DNA of 64,000 nt from Pseudomonas sp. DC1.2 (GCF_034351645.1 NZ_CP133782.1:1989001-2053000), one strand, 5' to 3'; counted from the stretch's first letter, positions 30,053-39,830 are shown. Made by a program: numbers and translations. Notes: generated by a model not told the origin, from the sequence alone.

Positions 30053-30094
30053 TGCAAAAAGGCAAGCTTGTCGATGGTGACAAACCTGCCTTCT
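30053..30094 (-). terminator. Terminator of the HTH regulator gene
   Basis: On the minus strand GGCAGGTTTGTC and GACAAGCTTGCC form a stem with two mismatches, followed by TTTTTGC. It lies 12 bases past the stop of the regulator gene. Confidence 0.7.
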
Positions 30095-30106
30095 TAATGG
30101 CGTGCT

Positions 30107-30421
30107 CTAAGGCTTGGACAAGGCCTGGTCAACCGCAGCGATCAGCTTTCCCAGATCCTTTGAGGTGGCTTTGTGTATGACGCTGAACAGGTACGCCCGC
30201 TGTTCGTCTTCGTCGCCAAAATCTGCGAAAAAGGCTTTCAGCTTCACACCCAGCACATTGGCAAGCAGGAAGAGTGTTTCCACGCTGGGGGTATAGGTGC
30301 CGGTTTCAAAGCGGCTGATGGTTTTGGGGTCAAAACCGGTTTTTTCACCGAGTTCAGCCTGAGTAAGCCCTGCGACCTTGCGGTAGCGTCGGATGGCCGG
30401 ACCCAAACTTGAAATTTGCAT
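30107..30421 (-). CDS. Small XRE-family HTH regulator
   Basis: The 104-residue protein is a Cro/CI-type helix-turn-helix protein. The HTH covers about residues 7-62, with LTQAELGEKTGFDPKTISRF as the two core helices. The remaining C-terminal helix (FSVIHKATSKDLGKLIAAVD) may mediate dimerisation. Such stand-alone proteins often regulate their own promoter or a neighbouring gene. There is no toxin partner or phage gene beside it, so its target is unknown. Confidence 0.85.
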   Translation of the reverse strand: MQISSLGPAIRRYRKVAGLTQAELGEKTGFDPKTISRFETGTYTPSVETLFLLANVLGVKLKAFFADFGDEDEQRAYLFSVIHKATSKDLGKLIAAVDQALSKP

Positions 30422-30837
30422 CGCTTAATTCCCATTTAGAATCAAGAACTTAACGATAGATTTTTGCATTAGACAACCGCATGATTCATCACCTTGCTTT
30501 TCAAAATGTGATGCGTTTCGTAGAATTGCCCCTCTAAGGGGGCATTTAGTGACCTGCTTTCAGAAGTTGTGGCGATATGAAACGGCCAGCATTGTGTTCA
30601 TTTGCCGGGTGTGCGGATAAGCCGCAGCCGCGCTGCAACCTCAAAAAATGTTACCGCGAACGTGGATTTCATCTTGGCCGAGGTCGTGAAGCCTAGTTGA
30701 TCTTCAGCTGTCCCGGGGCCATCAAATTCCGCTCATGGAGTGATTACGTGTCTCTGCGCAGTTCGTTTCAAAACATCTCTTCCGGGCATCCTGCGCTGGT
30801 CGAGCGGTGCCACCGCTAGCGACAGAGAGCCTGACTC
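30422..30837. other. Intergenic region upstream of the GGDEF-EAL gene
   Basis: No conventional gene is evident. It contains the promoter of the divergent HTH gene. A 23-codon open frame at 30748-30819 (GTG start, GGAG seven bases upstream) ends 18 bases before the ATG of the downstream protein and might be a leader peptide or a remnant of a longer N-terminus. Confidence 0.35.
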
Positions 30838-32538
30838 ATGGAAGAGAAATACCGCAGGGCCGTCGATGCTGCCGCCATTTTTTCAGAGACCGACCTGAGC
30901 GGCCGCATCACCTACGTCAATGATCAGTTTTGTGCCATCTCCGGCTACAGCCGTGAAGAGCTGATGGGGCAAAACCATCGCATCCTCAATTCCGGCCTGC
31001 ACCCCGCTGATTTCTTCGCCAACCTGTGGCGCACCATTGCCTTGGGAAATGTCTGGAAAGGGGAAATTTGCAATCGGGCCAAGGACGGTAGCCTTTATTG
31101 GGTCGACAGCACCATGGTGCCGGTGCTTGATGACGTGACCGGGCGTGTGCAGCGCTATCTGTCTATTCGTTTTGACGTCAGTGATAAGCGGCAACTGCTG
31201 CATTCCCTGCAATGGCGGGTGGGGCACGATGTGCTGACTGGCCTTCCTAATCGCGCGTTTCTTTCGGACCTGCTGGATCAGGCGCTGGAGTTTTCCCGGC
31301 AAGAAACCATCCCGCTGGCGGTCTGCATGCTGGATCTCGACGGCTTTAAAGCGGTCAACGACGGTTATGGTCATGCCAGTGGCGATCTGTTGTTGGTGGA
31401 AGTGGCCAGCCGGTTGCGCAGCATTGTGCGTGGCGAAGATGTGGTGGCTCGGCTGGCCGGGGACGAGTTCGTACTGGTGCTGCGTTATGTGCGTGATTCA
31501 TCTGAATTGCGTGCCGCTCTGAATCGGGTGCTGGGTGCTATTTCGGCGCCGTATTCGCTGCATGGTAAAGCGATCAATGTGTTTGCCAGCATTGGCGTCA
31601 CCTTGTTTCCCCACGACAACGAAGATGCCGAAACCTTGCTGCGCCACGCCGATCAAGCCATGTACGTGGCCAAGCAGCGTGGGCGCAATCGCTTTCATTT
31701 ATTTGATGTCTCCAGGGATCAGGAGGTCAAGGCCACGCATCAGACGGTCGAACGCGTGCGTCAGGCCTTGGGCGCCGGTGAGTTGTGTCTACATTTTCAA
31801 CCCAAGGTGAACATGCGCCGTGGCGTGGTGGTCGGTTTCGAGGCGTCATTGTGCTGGGAGCATCCACAAAATGGTTGGGTGCCGTCACGCGAATTTCTGC
31901 CGCTGGTGGAGGAAACCGATCTGATCATCGACATCGGTGAGTGGGTGATGGATCAGGTCTTGTCGCAATTGCATCGCTGGCAGCAGGCGGGGCAGAGTTG
32001 GCCGGTCAGCATCAACATTGCGGCGCGGCATTTTCAGCGAGCGGACTTTGTCGAGCGGCTCGGAGATGTCCTGGCGCGGCATAGGCAGGTCGCTCCGCAA
32101 CTGCTCGATCTGGAAATCGTTGAGTCGGTAGCGAGCGAGAATATTCAGCATGTCAGTGCCTGTTTGCAGGCTTGTCAGGCGCTTGGTGTGCAGTTTTCCT
32201 TAGGGGATTTTGGAACCGGTTATTCGTCTCTCAGCTACCTCAAGCGCCTGCGCACGCAAACCATCAAGATCGATAAAACGTTCGTGCGTGACATTCTTCA
32301 TGACCGTGACGATCTGGCTCTCGCCTCGGCGGTGATTGGTTTGGCTCGGGCGTTTGGCCAGCAGGTGGTCGCTGAAGGGCTGGAGAGTGTCGAGCATGGT
32401 GAGTTGCTGTTGCAGCTCGGTTGCGAGGTCGCGCAAGGCTATTTCATTGCCCGGCCTATGCCGCCCGACGAAGTGCCGGGCTGGGTCGCAGGTTTTGTCG
32501 CGCCCCAACAATGGCAAGTGCTGGAGCCACTGGAATGA
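30838..32538 (+). CDS. PAS-GGDEF-EAL protein with degenerate catalytic motifs
   Basis: The 566-residue cytoplasmic protein has a PAS domain (about 5-120, with ITYVNDQFCAISGYSREELMG), a GGDEF domain (about 125-295) and an EAL domain (about 305-555). The cyclase motif is AGDEF at 207-211 in place of GGDEF, with an intact RGED inhibitory site. The EAL motif reads EAS at 335-337, and the usual DDFGTG reads GDFGTG at 456, losing one metal-binding Asp. Phosphodiesterase activity is therefore doubtful; cyclase or effector function is possible. An in-frame stop lies two codons before the ATG, which fixes the start. Confidence 0.9.
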   Translation: MEEKYRRAVDAAAIFSETDLSGRITYVNDQFCAISGYSREELMGQNHRILNSGLHPADFFANLWRTIALGNVWKGEICNRAKDGSLYWVDSTMVPVLDDVTGRVQRYLSIRFDVSDKRQLLHSLQWRVGHDVLTGLPNRAFLSDLLDQALEFSRQETIPLAVCMLDLDGFKAVNDGYGHASGDLLLVEVASRLRSIVRGEDVVARLAGDEFVLVLRYVRDSSELRAALNRVLGAISAPYSLHGKAINVFASIGVTLFPHDNEDAETLLRHADQAMYVAKQRGRNRFHLFDVSRDQEVKATHQTVERVRQALGAGELCLHFQPKVNMRRGVVVGFEASLCWEHPQNGWVPSREFLPLVEETDLIIDIGEWVMDQVLSQLHRWQQAGQSWPVSINIAARHFQRADFVERLGDVLARHRQVAPQLLDLEIVESVASENIQHVSACLQACQALGVQFSLGDFGTGYSSLSYLKRLRTQTIKIDKTFVRDILHDRDDLALASAVIGLARAFGQQVVAEGLESVEHGELLLQLGCEVAQGYFIARPMPPDEVPGWVAGFVAPQQWQVLEPLE

Positions 32539-32587
32539 CCCTTGTTTATAAGGCGTAACCAGACCAAAGGAGTGCAGCGAGTGATGG

Positions 32588-33346
32588 CTACTTCATCTCG
32601 TCAGCGGCGGGTTCACCGCCGATGTAGAGCCGAACGATTTCATCAATCTCGCCCGACATTTTCATTCGCAGCAACGTGCGCAGAATGCGTTGCACCGGCA
32701 CTTTTGGATCGTTGCGCACGTAGCAGCCGACCTTCTGTTCCTGAAGTACCGCCACCGCGTGCAGTTGCCGCTCGGGCATCAGGCTCTGGTTGAACCAGTC
32801 CAGGGTCCACTCGTTGCTCACGGCGAAGTGATAGCGGCCTGCGAGGAGTTTAGCGAGCACTTGTTCCTGGTTGCGCGCGTCTTCACGTTGCAACTGGCCG
32901 GTATCGAACAGCGGTTGCAGGGAGGTGTAGACGTAACCGAGCACGGTGCCGATGGGCTGGCGCGGCATATTTTGCAGGCGCATCGAAACGGGGAAGTCGT
33001 GCCGGCCGATCAGCAGGTCTCGCTGAACAAACAGCGGGATGCTCCAGATGTAATCCCCGGACTGGTTTGGCAGCCAGGACTGAGATACATAGCAGCGCAC
33101 ATCGACCTCGCCATGCTCCATCGCGTTTTGCACTCGGGCCCGAGGCAGTACATGAAACTCTGCCGGCACTCCGACCTGGGTCGCGAGGCTCAGCATGATG
33201 TCGTAAAGGATGCCTTGCGTCGGTCGGCCGCGCTCCAGTTGCACCATGGGCATTGCCCAACTGTCGCTCATCACGAAGCGCAATGGAGCATCAGCGGCCA
33301 CGACGTTCAGGCTGATCAACAGCAGTGCCCCCAAGGCTAACCGCAT
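32588..33346 (-). CDS. Periplasmic amino-acid-type solute-binding protein (SBP family 3)
   Basis: The 252-residue protein has a signal peptide (MRLALGALLLISLNVVAADA) and the bilobed fold of family 3 binding proteins: FVMSDSWAMPMVQLERGRPTQGI at the start, a GILYDIMLSLATQVG helix, and RLYIGGEP near the end. No ABC transporter permease or ATPase gene is adjacent, so it is an orphan. It may feed a distant transporter or act as a sensor. The ligand cannot be predicted. It is divergent from dnaX. Confidence 0.8.
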   Translation of the reverse strand: MRLALGALLLISLNVVAADAPLRFVMSDSWAMPMVQLERGRPTQGILYDIMLSLATQVGVPAEFHVLPRARVQNAMEHGEVDVRCYVSQSWLPNQSGDYIWSIPLFVQRDLLIGRHDFPVSMRLQNMPRQPIGTVLGYVYTSLQPLFDTGQLQREDARNQEQVLAKLLAGRYHFAVSNEWTLDWFNQSLMPERQLHAVAVLQEQKVGCYVRNDPKVPVQRILRTLLRMKMSGEIDEIVRLYIGGEPAADEMK

Positions 33347-33490
33347 AAACGCTCCGGTAATGATGAAACCTGAGCCGATAAAAGCCTCTCAACGTGCAGC
33401 TTAGCCAGATTAGAGAGGCGCACCGGATGCAATTTTGGCCTTGCTCCGCTAGCATTAGCCGCTTCTGCTTCCCAGTGGCGATGGTTTTCG

Positions 33491-35578
33491 ATGAGTTATC
33501 AGGTTCTTGCACGTAAATGGCGTCCGCGCTCGTTCCGCGAAATGGTCGGCCAGACCCATGTGCTCAAGGCTCTGATCAATGCCTTGGACAGCCAGCGGCT
33601 GCACCACGCCTATTTATTTACCGGCACTCGCGGTGTGGGCAAAACCACCATCGCGCGAATCATCGCCAAATGCCTGAACTGTGAAACAGGTATTACTTCG
33701 ACGCCGTGCGGCGAGTGCTCGGTGTGCCGCGAAATCGATGAGGGGCGTTTTGTCGACCTGATCGAGATCGACGCCGCGAGCCGGACCAAAGTCGAAGACA
33801 CCCGCGAGCTGCTCGACAACGTGCAGTACGCCCCGAGTCGCGGTCGCTTCAAGGTCTACCTGATCGACGAAGTCCACATGCTTTCGAGCCATTCCTTCAA
33901 TGCGCTGCTGAAAACCCTCGAAGAGCCGCCACCCTACGTCAAGTTCATTCTTGCCACCACTGACCCGCAGAAACTTCCGGCGACGATTCTGTCGCGGTGT
34001 CTGCAGTTCTCGCTGAAGAACATGACGCCTGAACGGGTGGTCGAGCATTTGACCCACGTGCTGGGCGTCGAGAACGTGCCGTTTGAAGACGATGCGCTGT
34101 GGCTGCTGGGGCGTGCCGCTGACGGCTCGATGCGCGATGCCATGAGCCTGACCGATCAGGCCATTGCCTTTGGTGAAGGCAAAGTCATGGCCGTCGACGT
34201 GCGGGCGATGCTCGGCACACTGGATCATGGCCAGGTGTTTGATGTCCTGCATTCGCTGATCGAAGGTGACGCCAAGGCGTTGCTTGAAGCTGTGCGCCAC
34301 TTGGCCGAGCAAGGTCCGGACTGGAACGGTGTGCTCTCGGAAATTCTCAACGTGCTGCACCGGGTTGCCATTGCCCAGGCGTTGCCGGAAGGCGTCGACA
34401 ACGGCCATGGCGATCGTGATCGGGTACTGGCATTGGCTCAGGCGCTGCCGGCCGAAGACGTACAGTTTTACTACCAGATGGGCCTGATTGGTCGCCGCGA
34501 TTTACCGCTGGCGCCGGACCCGCGTGGTGGTTTTGAAATGGTCCTGCTGCGAATGCTTGCGTTCCGACCGGCAGACACCGCGGATGCGCCGAGGCAACCG
34601 CTAAAGCCAGTGGGGATCAGCCAGGCCACAGTTGATTCCGCTAATTCAGTGGCTGCCGGGCCCCTCGTTACGCCGGTAGTTGCGGCGACCACTGTCCCGG
34701 TTGTGGCTGCGCCAGTTGTGACGCCGGCGCCCGCACCCGAAGTGGTGCCCATACCTGAAGCGCTTGCTCCAGTGGTTGTTCCCGAGCCAGTGGTTGAAGT
34801 GACTGCTGTCGAGGACGTGATTGATCTGCCGTGGAATGACCCGGTTGAACCCGACGTCATCCAGCAGCCGGCCGTCGAGCCCGTGCTGGAAACCGCCAGC
34901 GAGCAACCCGAGTTGCCGCCCATGCCGTTGCCGCCCCCTGACAGCGCAGTGCCGGACGCCCCGGAATGGGCCGCCGCGCCGATACCTGAGCCATCCGTGG
35001 CCGACGTCGATGCGGCTACACCGGGGATGGACCTGGATGACGAGCCGCCGCTGGACGAGGACTACATCGAACCTGATATGGACTCGTCCTACAGCTACCT
35101 CGACGACCTGGCCAGTGAACACACCGCCGAGCCTGCGCCGGAACCTGAGCCTGAGCCCGCCGCGAAGCCGGCCACTGGTCTGGCGCTGCAATGGCTGGAG
35201 CTGTTCCCGAAATTACCGATCTCCGGCATGACCGCCAGTATTGCCGCCAACTGCACATTGATCGCGGTCGAGGGTGACCACTGGCTGCTGCACCTTGACC
35301 CGGCCCATAGCGCGCTGTTCAACACGACTCAGCAGCGCCGGCTCAATGATGCGCTGAACCAGTTTCACGGGCGTCCCCTGACCCTGACCATGGAACTGAT
35401 CAAGCCTGAGCAGGAAACCCCGGCCCAGGCCGCCTCCCGGCGCCGTGCGAACCGTCAGCGCGAGGCCGAGGAGTCGATCCATGGCGACCCGTTCATCCAG
35501 CAGATGATGCAGCAGTTTGGTGCGGTGGTCCGTGACGATACTATTGAACCTGTCGAAGCCCTGGTCGTTCAGGGCTAA
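33491..35578 (+). CDS. dnaX: DNA polymerase III subunit gamma/tau
   Basis: The 695-residue clamp-loader subunit binds ATP through the P-loop GTRGVGKTT (about residue 45), has a four-cysteine zinc module (CLNCETG and CGECSVC), the Walker B-like IDEVHMLS and an SRC arginine finger motif. Domain III (about 240-365) is followed by a long Pro-, Glu- and Val-rich linker (about 365-590). The C-terminal tau domain, which contacts the polymerase alpha subunit, follows. I saw no A-rich slippery heptamer of the E. coli type. Five genes of this block (dnaX to the acyl-CoA dehydrogenase) run in the same direction. Confidence 0.96.
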   Translation: MSYQVLARKWRPRSFREMVGQTHVLKALINALDSQRLHHAYLFTGTRGVGKTTIARIIAKCLNCETGITSTPCGECSVCREIDEGRFVDLIEIDAASRTKVEDTRELLDNVQYAPSRGRFKVYLIDEVHMLSSHSFNALLKTLEEPPPYVKFILATTDPQKLPATILSRCLQFSLKNMTPERVVEHLTHVLGVENVPFEDDALWLLGRAADGSMRDAMSLTDQAIAFGEGKVMAVDVRAMLGTLDHGQVFDVLHSLIEGDAKALLEAVRHLAEQGPDWNGVLSEILNVLHRVAIAQALPEGVDNGHGDRDRVLALAQALPAEDVQFYYQMGLIGRRDLPLAPDPRGGFEMVLLRMLAFRPADTADAPRQPLKPVGISQATVDSANSVAAGPLVTPVVAATTVPVVAAPVVTPAPAPEVVPIPEALAPVVVPEPVVEVTAVEDVIDLPWNDPVEPDVIQQPAVEPVLETASEQPELPPMPLPPPDSAVPDAPEWAAAPIPEPSVADVDAATPGMDLDDEPPLDEDYIEPDMDSSYSYLDDLASEHTAEPAPEPEPEPAAKPATGLALQWLELFPKLPISGMTASIAANCTLIAVEGDHWLLHLDPAHSALFNTTQQRRLNDALNQFHGRPLTLTMELIKPEQETPAQAASRRRANRQREAEESIHGDPFIQQMMQQFGAVVRDDTIEPVEALVVQG

Positions 35579-35644
35579 TAACCGAAGGCGTTCGGCTGCA
35601 TTCGCCGGGCACCGTTTTAATCCAAGTACGTTGAGGTGATTACC

Positions 35645-35983
35645 ATGATGAAAGGTGGCATGGCCGGCCTGATGAAGCAGGCACAGCAGATGCAGGAAAA
35701 AATGGCCAAGATGCAGGAAGAACTGGCCAACGCTGAAGTCACCGGTAAGGCCGGTGGCGATATGGTCACGGTGGTGATGACCGGTCGTCACGACGTCAAG
35801 CGTGTGACCATCGACCCGAGCCTGGTGGAAGGTCTCAGCGAAGACGACAAAGAGATGCTGGAGGCCGTTTTCGCCGCTGCCGTCAACGATGCTGTGCGCA
35901 AGATTGAAGCCAACAGCCAGGATAAAATGTCCGGTGTGACCGCTGGCATGCAATTGCCGCCGGGTATGAAATTGCCATTCTGA
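35645..35983 (+). CDS. ybaB: YbaB/EbfC nucleoid-associated protein
   Basis: The 112-residue protein starts [20 protein letters not shown] and has the YbaB/EbfC pattern of an N-terminal helix, a central beta sheet ([20 protein letters not shown]) and a C-terminal helix ([17 protein letters not shown]). Members bind DNA as dimers and affect expression globally. GAGGTG precedes the ATG at 35645. It sits between dnaX and recR in the classical dnaX-ybaB-recR order, though a reductase gene has come in between ybaB and recR. Confidence 0.95.
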   Translation: MMKGGMAGLMKQAQQMQEKMAKMQEELANAEVTGKAGGDMVTVVMTGRHDVKRVTIDPSLVEGLSEDDKEMLEAVFAAAVNDAVRKIEANSQDKMSGVTAGMQLPPGMKLPF

Positions 35984-36010
35984 TTCGCTAACGTGCATCG
36001 GATGGGCTAC

Positions 36011-36050
36011 AAAAAAATGCCAGGCTTTGCGCCTGGCATTCTTGTTTCTG
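36011..36050 (+). terminator. Intrinsic terminator after ybaB
   Basis: AATGCCAGGC and GCCTGGCATT form a ten-pair perfect stem around TTTGC, preceded by seven A residues and followed by CTTGTTTCT. Confidence 0.85.
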
Positions 36051-36051
36051 G

Positions 36052-36090
36052 GCGAGACCGCTTTCGCGAGCCTGCTCGCGAAGAGGACGA
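36052..36090. repeat. Partial REP element
   Basis: CGCTTTCGCGAGCCTGCTCGCG carries the REP core found elsewhere in the window. It lies between ybaB and the reductase gene. Confidence 0.6.
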
Positions 36091-36180
36091 CTGGATGTTG
36101 TCGAATAAACATCGAACGCCCCACCGCCACAACGGTCTGCACTCTATACCGCAAAATTCATCGATCAAGGAGACGCTGAC

Positions 36181-37215
36181 ATGTCAGACGCATTGACCCT
36201 CAACCAACGTATCGTCCTGGTATCGCGCCCGGTGGGCGCGCCGACCCCGGAAAATTTTCGTCTGGAGCGGGTGGCGCTGCCTGATTTGGCCGAAGGCCAA
36301 GTGTTGCTCAAGACCCTTTATCTGTCGCTCGATCCCTACATGCGCGGTCGCATGAGTGACGCACCGTCCTACGCTGCTCCGGTGCAAATTGACGAAGTAA
36401 TGACCGGTGGCGCTGTGAGTCGTGTCGAGCGCTCCCTGAACCCGAAGTTCCAGGAAGGCGATCTTGTGGTCGGTTCCACTGGCTGGCAGAGCCACAGCAT
36501 CAGCGAGGGTCATAACATCATCCCGATTCCGTCCGGGCTGCCGAGTCCGTCGATGGCGTTGGGTGTACTCGGTATGCCGGGCATGACGGCCTACATGGGC
36601 CTGATGGATATCGGTCAGCCCAAGGCTGGCGAAACCCTGGTGGTGGCGGCGGCGTCTGGCGCCGTAGGCTCCGTGGTCGGTCAGGTGGCCAAGCTCAAAG
36701 GCCTGCGGGTGGTCGGCGTGGCGGGCGGGGCGGACAAGTGCCGTTACGTGGTCGAGGAATTAGGGTTTGATGCCTGTGTCGATCATAAGAGCCCCAACTT
36801 TTCCAGTGAGCTGGCCCACGCTTGCGCCCAAGGTATCGACATTTATTTCGAGAACGTCGGCGGCAAGGTTTTCGAGGCGATTGTGCCGTTGCTCAACCCT
36901 AAGGCGCGGATTCCGCTGTGCGGTTTGATTGCTTCCTACAACGCGCATCAGGCGCCAAGTGGGCCGGATCGTCTGCCGCAATTGCTGCGCACGTTGCTGA
37001 CCAAGCGCGCACGTATCCAGGGTTTTATCGTGTTCGATGACTACGGTGACCGTCAGCCAGAGTTCATCAGCGCCATGTTGCCGTGGGTACGCGAGGGCAA
37101 GGTGAAGTTCCGCGAAGACGTGGTAGAGGGATTGGAGAATGCGCCCGAGGCGTTCATCGGGCTGCTGGAAGGGCGCAACTTCGGCAAACTCGTGGTACAG
37201 GTCGCCCAAGACTGA
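36181..37215 (+). CDS. NADP-dependent medium-chain reductase (CurA/YncB type)
   Basis: The 344-residue protein belongs to the zinc-independent MDR family of NADPH-dependent alkenal/curcumin reductases. Typical segments are LKTLYLSLDPYMRGRM, GVLGMPGMTAYMGL, the nucleotide-binding AASGAVGSVVGQVAKLKG and DIYFENVGGKVF. Family members reduce alpha,beta-unsaturated carbonyls and help detoxify reactive aldehydes; the actual substrate here is unknown. It lies between ybaB and recR with a terminator upstream, so it is transcribed independently of ybaB. Confidence 0.9.
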   Translation: MSDALTLNQRIVLVSRPVGAPTPENFRLERVALPDLAEGQVLLKTLYLSLDPYMRGRMSDAPSYAAPVQIDEVMTGGAVSRVERSLNPKFQEGDLVVGSTGWQSHSISEGHNIIPIPSGLPSPSMALGVLGMPGMTAYMGLMDIGQPKAGETLVVAAASGAVGSVVGQVAKLKGLRVVGVAGGADKCRYVVEELGFDACVDHKSPNFSSELAHACAQGIDIYFENVGGKVFEAIVPLLNPKARIPLCGLIASYNAHQAPSGPDRLPQLLRTLLTKRARIQGFIVFDDYGDRQPEFISAMLPWVREGKVKFREDVVEGLENAPEAFIGLLEGRNFGKLVVQVAQD

Positions 37216-37280
37216 GTATTTGACGCTGGCCAGAGGCGCGGGTATAAACCGCGTCTCGTCGTTTTGTCGGACCTTTGATC

Positions 37281-37883
37281 ATGAGCTTCAGCCCTTTGAT
37301 TCGCCAACTGATCGATGCCTTGCGCACTTTGCCGGGTGTCGGTCAGAAAACCGCTCAGCGCATGGCGTTGCAACTGCTTGAGCGTGATCGCAGCGGTGGT
37401 TCTCGACTGGCTCAGGCCCTGAGCCAGGCCATGGAAGGTGTCGGTCACTGTCGATTGTGCCGCACGCTGACCGAAGACGACCTCTGCCCGCAATGCGCCG
37501 ACAATCGTCGTGACGACACCTTGCTGTGCGTGGTGGAAGGACCGATGGATGTCTACGCGGTGGAGCAGACTGGTTTTCGCGGTCGCTATTTCGTGCTCAA
37601 AGGGCATTTGTCGCCCCTCGACGGTCTAGGGCCCGAAGCCATCGGCATCCCGCAATTACTCACGCGAATTGAAGACGCCGGCACGTTCACTGAGGTTATC
37701 CTCGCCACCAACCCCACGGTGGAAGGCGAGGCCACGGCCCATTACATCGCCCAGTTACTCAACAACAAAGGCCTGATCGCCTCGCGCATCGCCCATGGCG
37801 TGCCGTTGGGTGGCGAGCTTGAGTTGGTGGATGGCGGAACGTTGGCGCATTCGTTTGCAGGGCGTAAGCCGATTTTACTTTGA
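37281..37883 (+). CDS. recR: Recombination mediator RecR
   Basis: The 200-residue RecR works with RecF and RecO to load RecA on gapped DNA. It has an N-terminal helix-hairpin-helix ([20 protein letters not shown]), a four-cysteine zinc finger ([17 protein letters not shown]) and a Toprim domain ([15 protein letters not shown]), and ends with the C-terminal [16 protein letters not shown] segment. The ATG at 37281 gives the family N-terminus [14 protein letters not shown]. Confidence 0.97.
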   Translation: MSFSPLIRQLIDALRTLPGVGQKTAQRMALQLLERDRSGGSRLAQALSQAMEGVGHCRLCRTLTEDDLCPQCADNRRDDTLLCVVEGPMDVYAVEQTGFRGRYFVLKGHLSPLDGLGPEAIGIPQLLTRIEDAGTFTEVILATNPTVEGEATAHYIAQLLNNKGLIASRIAHGVPLGGELELVDGGTLAHSFAGRKPILL

Positions 37884-37981
37884 GCCCTGTGGTTTAAGAG
37901 AATGCGACTAATTCACACAAACCTATTGATAACCAAGCAAGCGCTCGGTTAACTTCGCTGAACCCTCAGTGGAGATCGCTC

Positions 37982-39130
37982 ATGCCTGCCTTTCAGGAAT
38001 ACTTCGATTCCAGCCACCAATTGGTCCGTGACAGTGTCAGGCGTTTCGTCGAACGCGAGATTCTTCCGGACATCGATCAGTGGGAAGAAGCTGAAAGCTT
38101 TCCCCGCGACCTTTATCTCAAAGCCGGGGCGGCGGGGATTTTAGGGATTGGCTATCCCGAAACCCTTGGCGGCAGCCACGAAGGCGATCTGTTTGCCAGG
38201 GTGGCCGCCAGCGAAGAGCTGATGCGTTGCGGCTCCGGTGGGCTAGTGGCAGGACTCTGCTCGCTGGACATCGGCTTGCCGCCCATTCTCAAATGGGCCA
38301 CCCCCCAAGTCCGTGATCGCGTGGTGCCCCAAGTGTTGGCAGGCGAAAAAATCAGCGCCCTGGCGATCACTGAGCCCAGCGGCGGCTCGGACGTGGCTAA
38401 CCTGCAAACGCGCGCAGTGCGTGATGGCGATTATTATCGGGTCAGCGGCAGTAAAACGTTCATCACCAGTGGCGTTCGTGCCGATTTTTACACCGTCGCG
38501 GTGCGCACTGGTGAGCCGGGTTTTGGCGGCATCAGCCTGATGTTGATCGAAAAGGGCACGCCGGGTTTCAGCGTCGGGCGGCAGTTGAAGAAAATGGGCT
38601 GGTGGGCGTCGGACACTGCTGAGTTGTTCTTCGACGATTGCCGTGTGCCCGTTGGCAACTTGATCGGCGTTGAGAACATGGGGTTTGCCTGCATCATGGG
38701 CAATTTCCAGAATGAGCGACTGGCTTTGGCGCTGATGGCCAACATGACCGCACAGCTGGCCCTCGAAGAAAGTCTGAAATGGGCCCGTCAGCGCGAAGCC
38801 TTTGGCAAGCCTATCGGCAAGTTTCAGGTGCTCAAGCATCGTCTCGCTGAAATGGCAACGGCGTTAGAGGTGTCGCGAGAGTTCACTTATCGCCAGGCGG
38901 CGAAAATGGCGGCGGGGCAGAGCGTCATCAAGGAAATTTCCATGGCCAAGAATTTTGCCACCGATACGGCGGATCGCATCACCACGGACGCGGTACAGAT
39001 TCTGGGTGGCATGGGCTACATGCGCGAAAGCCTGGTGGAGCGGTTGTACCGCGATAGCCGTATTCTTTCGATCGGCGGCGGTACTCGCGAAGTGATGAAC
39101 GAGATCATCAGCAAGCAGATGGGGCTTTGA
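37982..39130 (+). CDS. Acyl-CoA dehydrogenase
   Basis: The 382-residue FAD enzyme has the full fold: a helical N-terminal domain, the FAD-binding LAITEPSGGSDVANLQT and SGSKTFITSGVRAD, and a C-terminal helical domain ending GTREVMNEIISKQMGL. The position that holds the catalytic Glu in short- and medium-chain enzymes is Gly here (IGGGTREV). As in isovaleryl and long-chain enzymes, the base is more likely the Glu in FQNERLALAL. The chain length preference cannot be given. It follows recR after about 100 bases and is followed by a hairpin. Confidence 0.92.
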   Translation: MPAFQEYFDSSHQLVRDSVRRFVEREILPDIDQWEEAESFPRDLYLKAGAAGILGIGYPETLGGSHEGDLFARVAASEELMRCGSGGLVAGLCSLDIGLPPILKWATPQVRDRVVPQVLAGEKISALAITEPSGGSDVANLQTRAVRDGDYYRVSGSKTFITSGVRADFYTVAVRTGEPGFGGISLMLIEKGTPGFSVGRQLKKMGWWASDTAELFFDDCRVPVGNLIGVENMGFACIMGNFQNERLALALMANMTAQLALEESLKWARQREAFGKPIGKFQVLKHRLAEMATALEVSREFTYRQAAKMAAGQSVIKEISMAKNFATDTADRITTDAVQILGGMGYMRESLVERLYRDSRILSIGGGTREVMNEIISKQMGL

Positions 39131-39137
39131 AGACCTG

Positions 39138-39166
39138 ATCGTTCCAACGCGCAGCGCTGGAACGAT
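39138..39166. repeat. Dispersed Pseudomonas hairpin repeat, likely terminator
   Basis: ATCGTTCCA and TGGAACGAT flank an 11-base centre. This resembles the GTTCCCACGC-type hairpins scattered in Pseudomonas intergenic regions. It lies between the convergent acyl-CoA dehydrogenase and apt genes. Confidence 0.55.
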
Positions 39167-39203
39167 TTACATCAACAGGCGATAGCAGCAGCCCAGGCGC
39201 CGC

Positions 39204-39752
39204 CTACTTATCAGACAACGCAAACTGCGTCAGGCAAAACGTCGGAATGCCCATGTCTTCCAGTCGCTGCGATCCACCCAACTCCGGCAGGTCAATAATC
39301 GCGGCGGCTTCATGCACCCGCGCGCCCATGCGCCGAATGAGATTCGCTGCTGCGATCAGCGTGCCGCCCGTCGCAATCAGGTCATCGAACATGACTACCG
39401 AATCACCCTCGCAGAGGCTGTCGGCGTGGACTTCAAGAAAGGCTTCGCCGTATTCGGTCGCGTAACCTTCTGCCAGCACGTCCGCCGGCAGCTTGCCTTG
39501 CTTGCGGAACAGCACCAGCGGCTTGTTCAGTTGGTAAGCCAGTACCGAGCCGATCAGAAAACCACGGGCATCCATGGCACCGATGTGGGTGAAGTCGGCT
39601 TCGACATAGCGGTGGGCGAAGCTGTCCATCACCAGGCGCAGCGCCGTGGGCGATTGAAATAGCGGAGTGATGTCGCGAAAAATCACGCCCGGTTTTGGAA
39701 AGTCGATCACGGGGCGGATCAGGGATTTGATGTCGAAGGAGTCAAAGACCAT
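39204..39752 (-). CDS. apt: Adenine phosphoribosyltransferase
   Basis: The 182-residue salvage enzyme makes AMP from adenine and PRPP. The conserved N-terminal [15 protein letters not shown], the loop [28 protein letters not shown] and the PRPP-binding motif [14 protein letters not shown] are all present. Full length for the family. It is downstream of anr on the same strand, with a gap of about 80 bases. Confidence 0.96.
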   Translation of the reverse strand: MVFDSFDIKSLIRPVIDFPKPGVIFRDITPLFQSPTALRLVMDSFAHRYVEADFTHIGAMDARGFLIGSVLAYQLNKPLVLFRKQGKLPADVLAEGYATEYGEAFLEVHADSLCEGDSVVMFDDLIATGGTLIAAANLIRRMGARVHEAAAIIDLPELGGSQRLEDMGIPTFCLTQFALSDK

Positions 39753-39830
39753 CGTCGAGGTGTCCTGGCAGTCTGCAAACGACGCAGTATAACGGCGGCT
39801 GAAACGTTTCGCTCAGCCGCAGCGGTTCAA

